The notes beneath the pieces were generated by a model. It was not told where the DNA came from. It saw only the letters and a program-made list of their open reading frames with translations, and made no database searches. This document shows positions 62,001 through 64,000 of a stretch of 64,000 nt of DNA, one piece after another. A program made the translations under genes and the position numbers. How positions within the stretch are numbered: the first letter of the stretch is position 1; the number at the start of each line of letters is the position of its first letter. Source of the DNA: Rotaria socialis (lineage: Eukaryota; Rotifera; Eurotatoria; Philodinida; Philodinidae); NCBI GenBank assembly GCA_905331475.1, contig CAJNYU010002281.1:1-64000 (forward strand). Reading direction: 5' to 3'.

Positions 62001-64000
62001 ACAAAAAGCAATCAGTATCGCCATTACAATAGCTACATGTGGAATGGCAGCATTGAAAGAAACAGGTCAAGCAATCAAATCTGGATTTAAAGGATGTGCA
62101 ACTATGGTTAAGGCAGCTGCAGTTGGTGGTAAACAACTCGTCGGACAATTTACTAAAGAAGGTTGGAAACTTGTTGGTAAACAAATTGGTCAAGCTTTTC
62201 TTAAAGCTGGCGCTAAAGAAATTCTGAAAACTGTATTAGACAAAACAATTTTGGCTGAACTTAGTAAAAAAATCAATCAAGAAATCTCTGAACATATTCA
62301 ACAACAAGTTACTGAAGAAGTTAATGGAAATCAAACAATCAAAGACTTCTTAACTGTTGATAGTGGCTTACATAGAAACAACATGTGTCATAATGAAATT
62401 GAAAACATGACCAATAGAATGCTACATCCTCAAAGTAATCGATTTGCTGATGCAGCAATTTCAATTGCCAAAGGTATCGCAAATCAATTAACTAATGGCA
62501 CTAGTGGATATGCATTACAAATAGTTACTGCTGGAAAATGCCTTCTAGAATTAACGACATTTTTAAAGAACTTTTTTATTGAATTCAGACGAGATTTAGA
62601 TAAATTAAAGGACCACTTGAAAATCGATCATTTACTCCATTTAAACAAGCCAAATGATATTGATAAAAGAACAGCAAAAGAAATAACAGAAACGTTAAAG
62701 AAAGAACATTATGTTGGACATGATAGTATTAAAGTTATGAAACCGCTCGAGCCAACTGTATTTAAATTAGATAAACATACAATCCATGAAACTTATGTTA
62801 TTAATGTTTGCAATAATATTTATACTGAGACTACGAAACAATCTGAATATGGCTTTGAAAAAAATAGGATTGCAAAAACATTAACTGATCAACTAGCAAA
62901 TTATATGACAAATCGTCTTAATGCTGAACTCATCAATCCCGCTGTTCATACCGGTGTCGATGCTGCTGTTAATCATTTATCGAAAAGAATCGAAGTTGCA
63001 TATGTTGACAGTGAAGGAACATTAGAAAAACAATTAAAAAGCCGTAGAGCTCAGAATGACGTGATTCGACGTGGAAAAGATGTGTGGGAGCGAGCAGCCA
63101 AAGAACGAGCGAAAGGTATTCAAAAAGACAACACTCAACAAGATGCTCCGACTCATCCAGATATTGAAAATCTAGCTCAAAAGATTGAAAATGGTGCTCC
63201 TGGTGATTTGAAGGATATTATGGCTTTAAGTGCCAAACTGGGACGTCCAGTGCAGATTTTTAGAAATGGAGCATATGACATGACCATTGGCGATATGAAT
63301 GCTGGCGAACCAATGAAGCTTGATTTTGGAGAAGGTCACACTGGACATATTGGACACTATACCGGTACAAATGATGTCACTGGCATTACACCTACAGGTG
63401 CGAACGATTGCCTATTTGATACACTCAGCGTACAAACCAATATATCATCTAGTGAATTGAGACAAATGGCAGCTGCTGGAATAAGAGAGAATTCAGATAT
63501 ATACCTTAAAATGATGCCATCTGTACATTTTCTCGGTGAACATTCCAACAAAAATTTGCTGTACGTAGGAGGTGACAATGCTGAATTGGTGAAGGTTAGA
63601 AAACATTCCGCAGACGACATCTTAAGTGATCCCTATCTACCATCGAAGGAAAAACTTGAGAAAGATCTTCAAAAATGCCTTGAACTCAGTAAACAATATA
63701 AACCAGAATCGGAAAATGATTCTCCCGAAATTAAAGGAAAATTAATTTTAGAGACATTAATACACGATATCACGGATGAAAATATTAAAGAAACGATAGC
63801 TCATGATAAAAATTTAAGAAACATTTTTTATAGTTCTTTAAACGGACGTTTAGCTGAGTTTAAAAAAGAGAATGCACAATTATTTTCTAACTTGTCTATG
63901 GACTCTTCATCCGTTCCAATAGTGAGCACATTTAACGAGTTGGCTGGCTATTGGAAGAACGAAGCACATCCTGGGCTTGACAAGAACCTTTTTTATTCTC
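53006..64000 (+). CDS. Giant HEAT-like / SecA-motor / OTU-like protein (at least 3282 aa, runs off window)
   Basis: Exon 1 is 53006-57852 and exon 2 is 59001 to beyond the window. Between them lies a GTATGT...TTTTTAG intron of 1148 bases; phase 2 on both sides joins to an AGC codon and the frame stays open to the end. Residues 1 to about 1500 form a helical solenoid with repeated NGQ-x-L turns (NGRKAS, NGQSLT, NGQKLP, NGCKLT) about every 40 residues, HEAT/ARM-like. A SecA-type DEAD motor follows: Walker A KTGEGKS (1732-1738), DEVDSMLID (from 1834), LTGTLGS, ATNLAGRGTD (2188-2197), GGLHV and GRTSRQG (2229-2235). A TPR-like unit (about 2367-2420), a Gly/Ala-rich hydrophobic stretch (about 2554-2603) and an OTU-like Cys motif GANDCLFDTL (Cys3086) come next. 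SecA normally pushes preproteins across bacterial membranes; here it sits in a large eukaryotic protein with an intron and no visible signal peptide. The role is unknown. Confidence 0.9.
57853..59000 (+). other. Intron of the giant gene
   Basis: AT-rich apart from a GC-rich hairpin at about 58187-58210 (CCCGGACC, loop, GGGTCCGGG). The open frame continues about 50 codons past the donor into sequence of intron-like composition before stopping at 58003. The GTATGT donor and the phase match with the SecA exon favour splicing at 57852. Confidence 0.75.

Noticed and set aside
53006-64000. Bacterial contamination as the source of the SecA-like sequence
   Set aside because: The gene has a spliceosomal-type intron with matching phase, the same AT-rich composition and codon use as its neighbours, and lies in a contig full of eukaryotic genes and transposons.

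Overview
This is an AT-rich invertebrate nuclear fragment, most likely from a bdelloid rotifer. Three signs point there: short interstitial (TGTGGG)n/(CCCACA)n tracts (TGTGGG is the telomere repeat known from bdelloids), an LTR retrotransposon whose third ORF is a GDSL/SGNH esterase (an arrangement described from bdelloid LTR elements), and intron-containing genes among many decayed transposons. One N (position 39132) shows it comes from a draft assembly. The genus cannot be fixed from the sequence.

Layout. 1-4304: 3' half of a dead LTR retrotransposon (integrase, GDSL-type ORF3, polypurine tract, 3' LTR), cut on its 5' side at telomere-like repeats. 5190-7925: a five-exon gene (422 aa) of unknown function, with a possible beta-trefoil segment and a caspase-like His/Cys arrangement. 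8454-11579: a graveyard of fragments (patatin-like phospholipase, C2H2 protein, LINE reverse transcriptase, tomosyn C-terminus). 15411-27838: a four-exon gene for a 1052-aa coiled-coil protein with a buried hydrophobic hairpin; a broken partial copy lies in its second intron, and nested Tc1-like and foldback elements lie in its third. 28030-29830: a small foldback element and a mariner fragment that ends at telomere-like repeats. 45260-31263 (minus): a five-exon gene for a 1186-aa AAA+ ATPase with a C-terminal Cys/His cluster; its introns hold a 660-bp palindrome and a hAT-like element. 46943-48723: abutting and nested non-autonomous DNA transposons. 49287-52200: a third, mosaic copy of the coiled-coil gene's 5' region. 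53006 to the window end: a giant gene (at least 3282 aa) joining a HEAT/ARM-like solenoid, a bacterial-type SecA motor, a TPR-like unit, a hydrophobic segment and an OTU-like cysteine-protease motif whose elements appear circularly permuted.

Gene models were built by hand from reading frames and splice sites. For all four multi-exon genes the exon phases match at every junction. In the three genes that end inside the window the summed exon length is an exact multiple of three. The genes show no operon-like or obvious functional link. The most unusual content is the SecA/OTU giant gene, the AAA+ gene, the mosaic copies of the coiled-coil gene, and the repeated association of breakpoints with telomere-like repeats.
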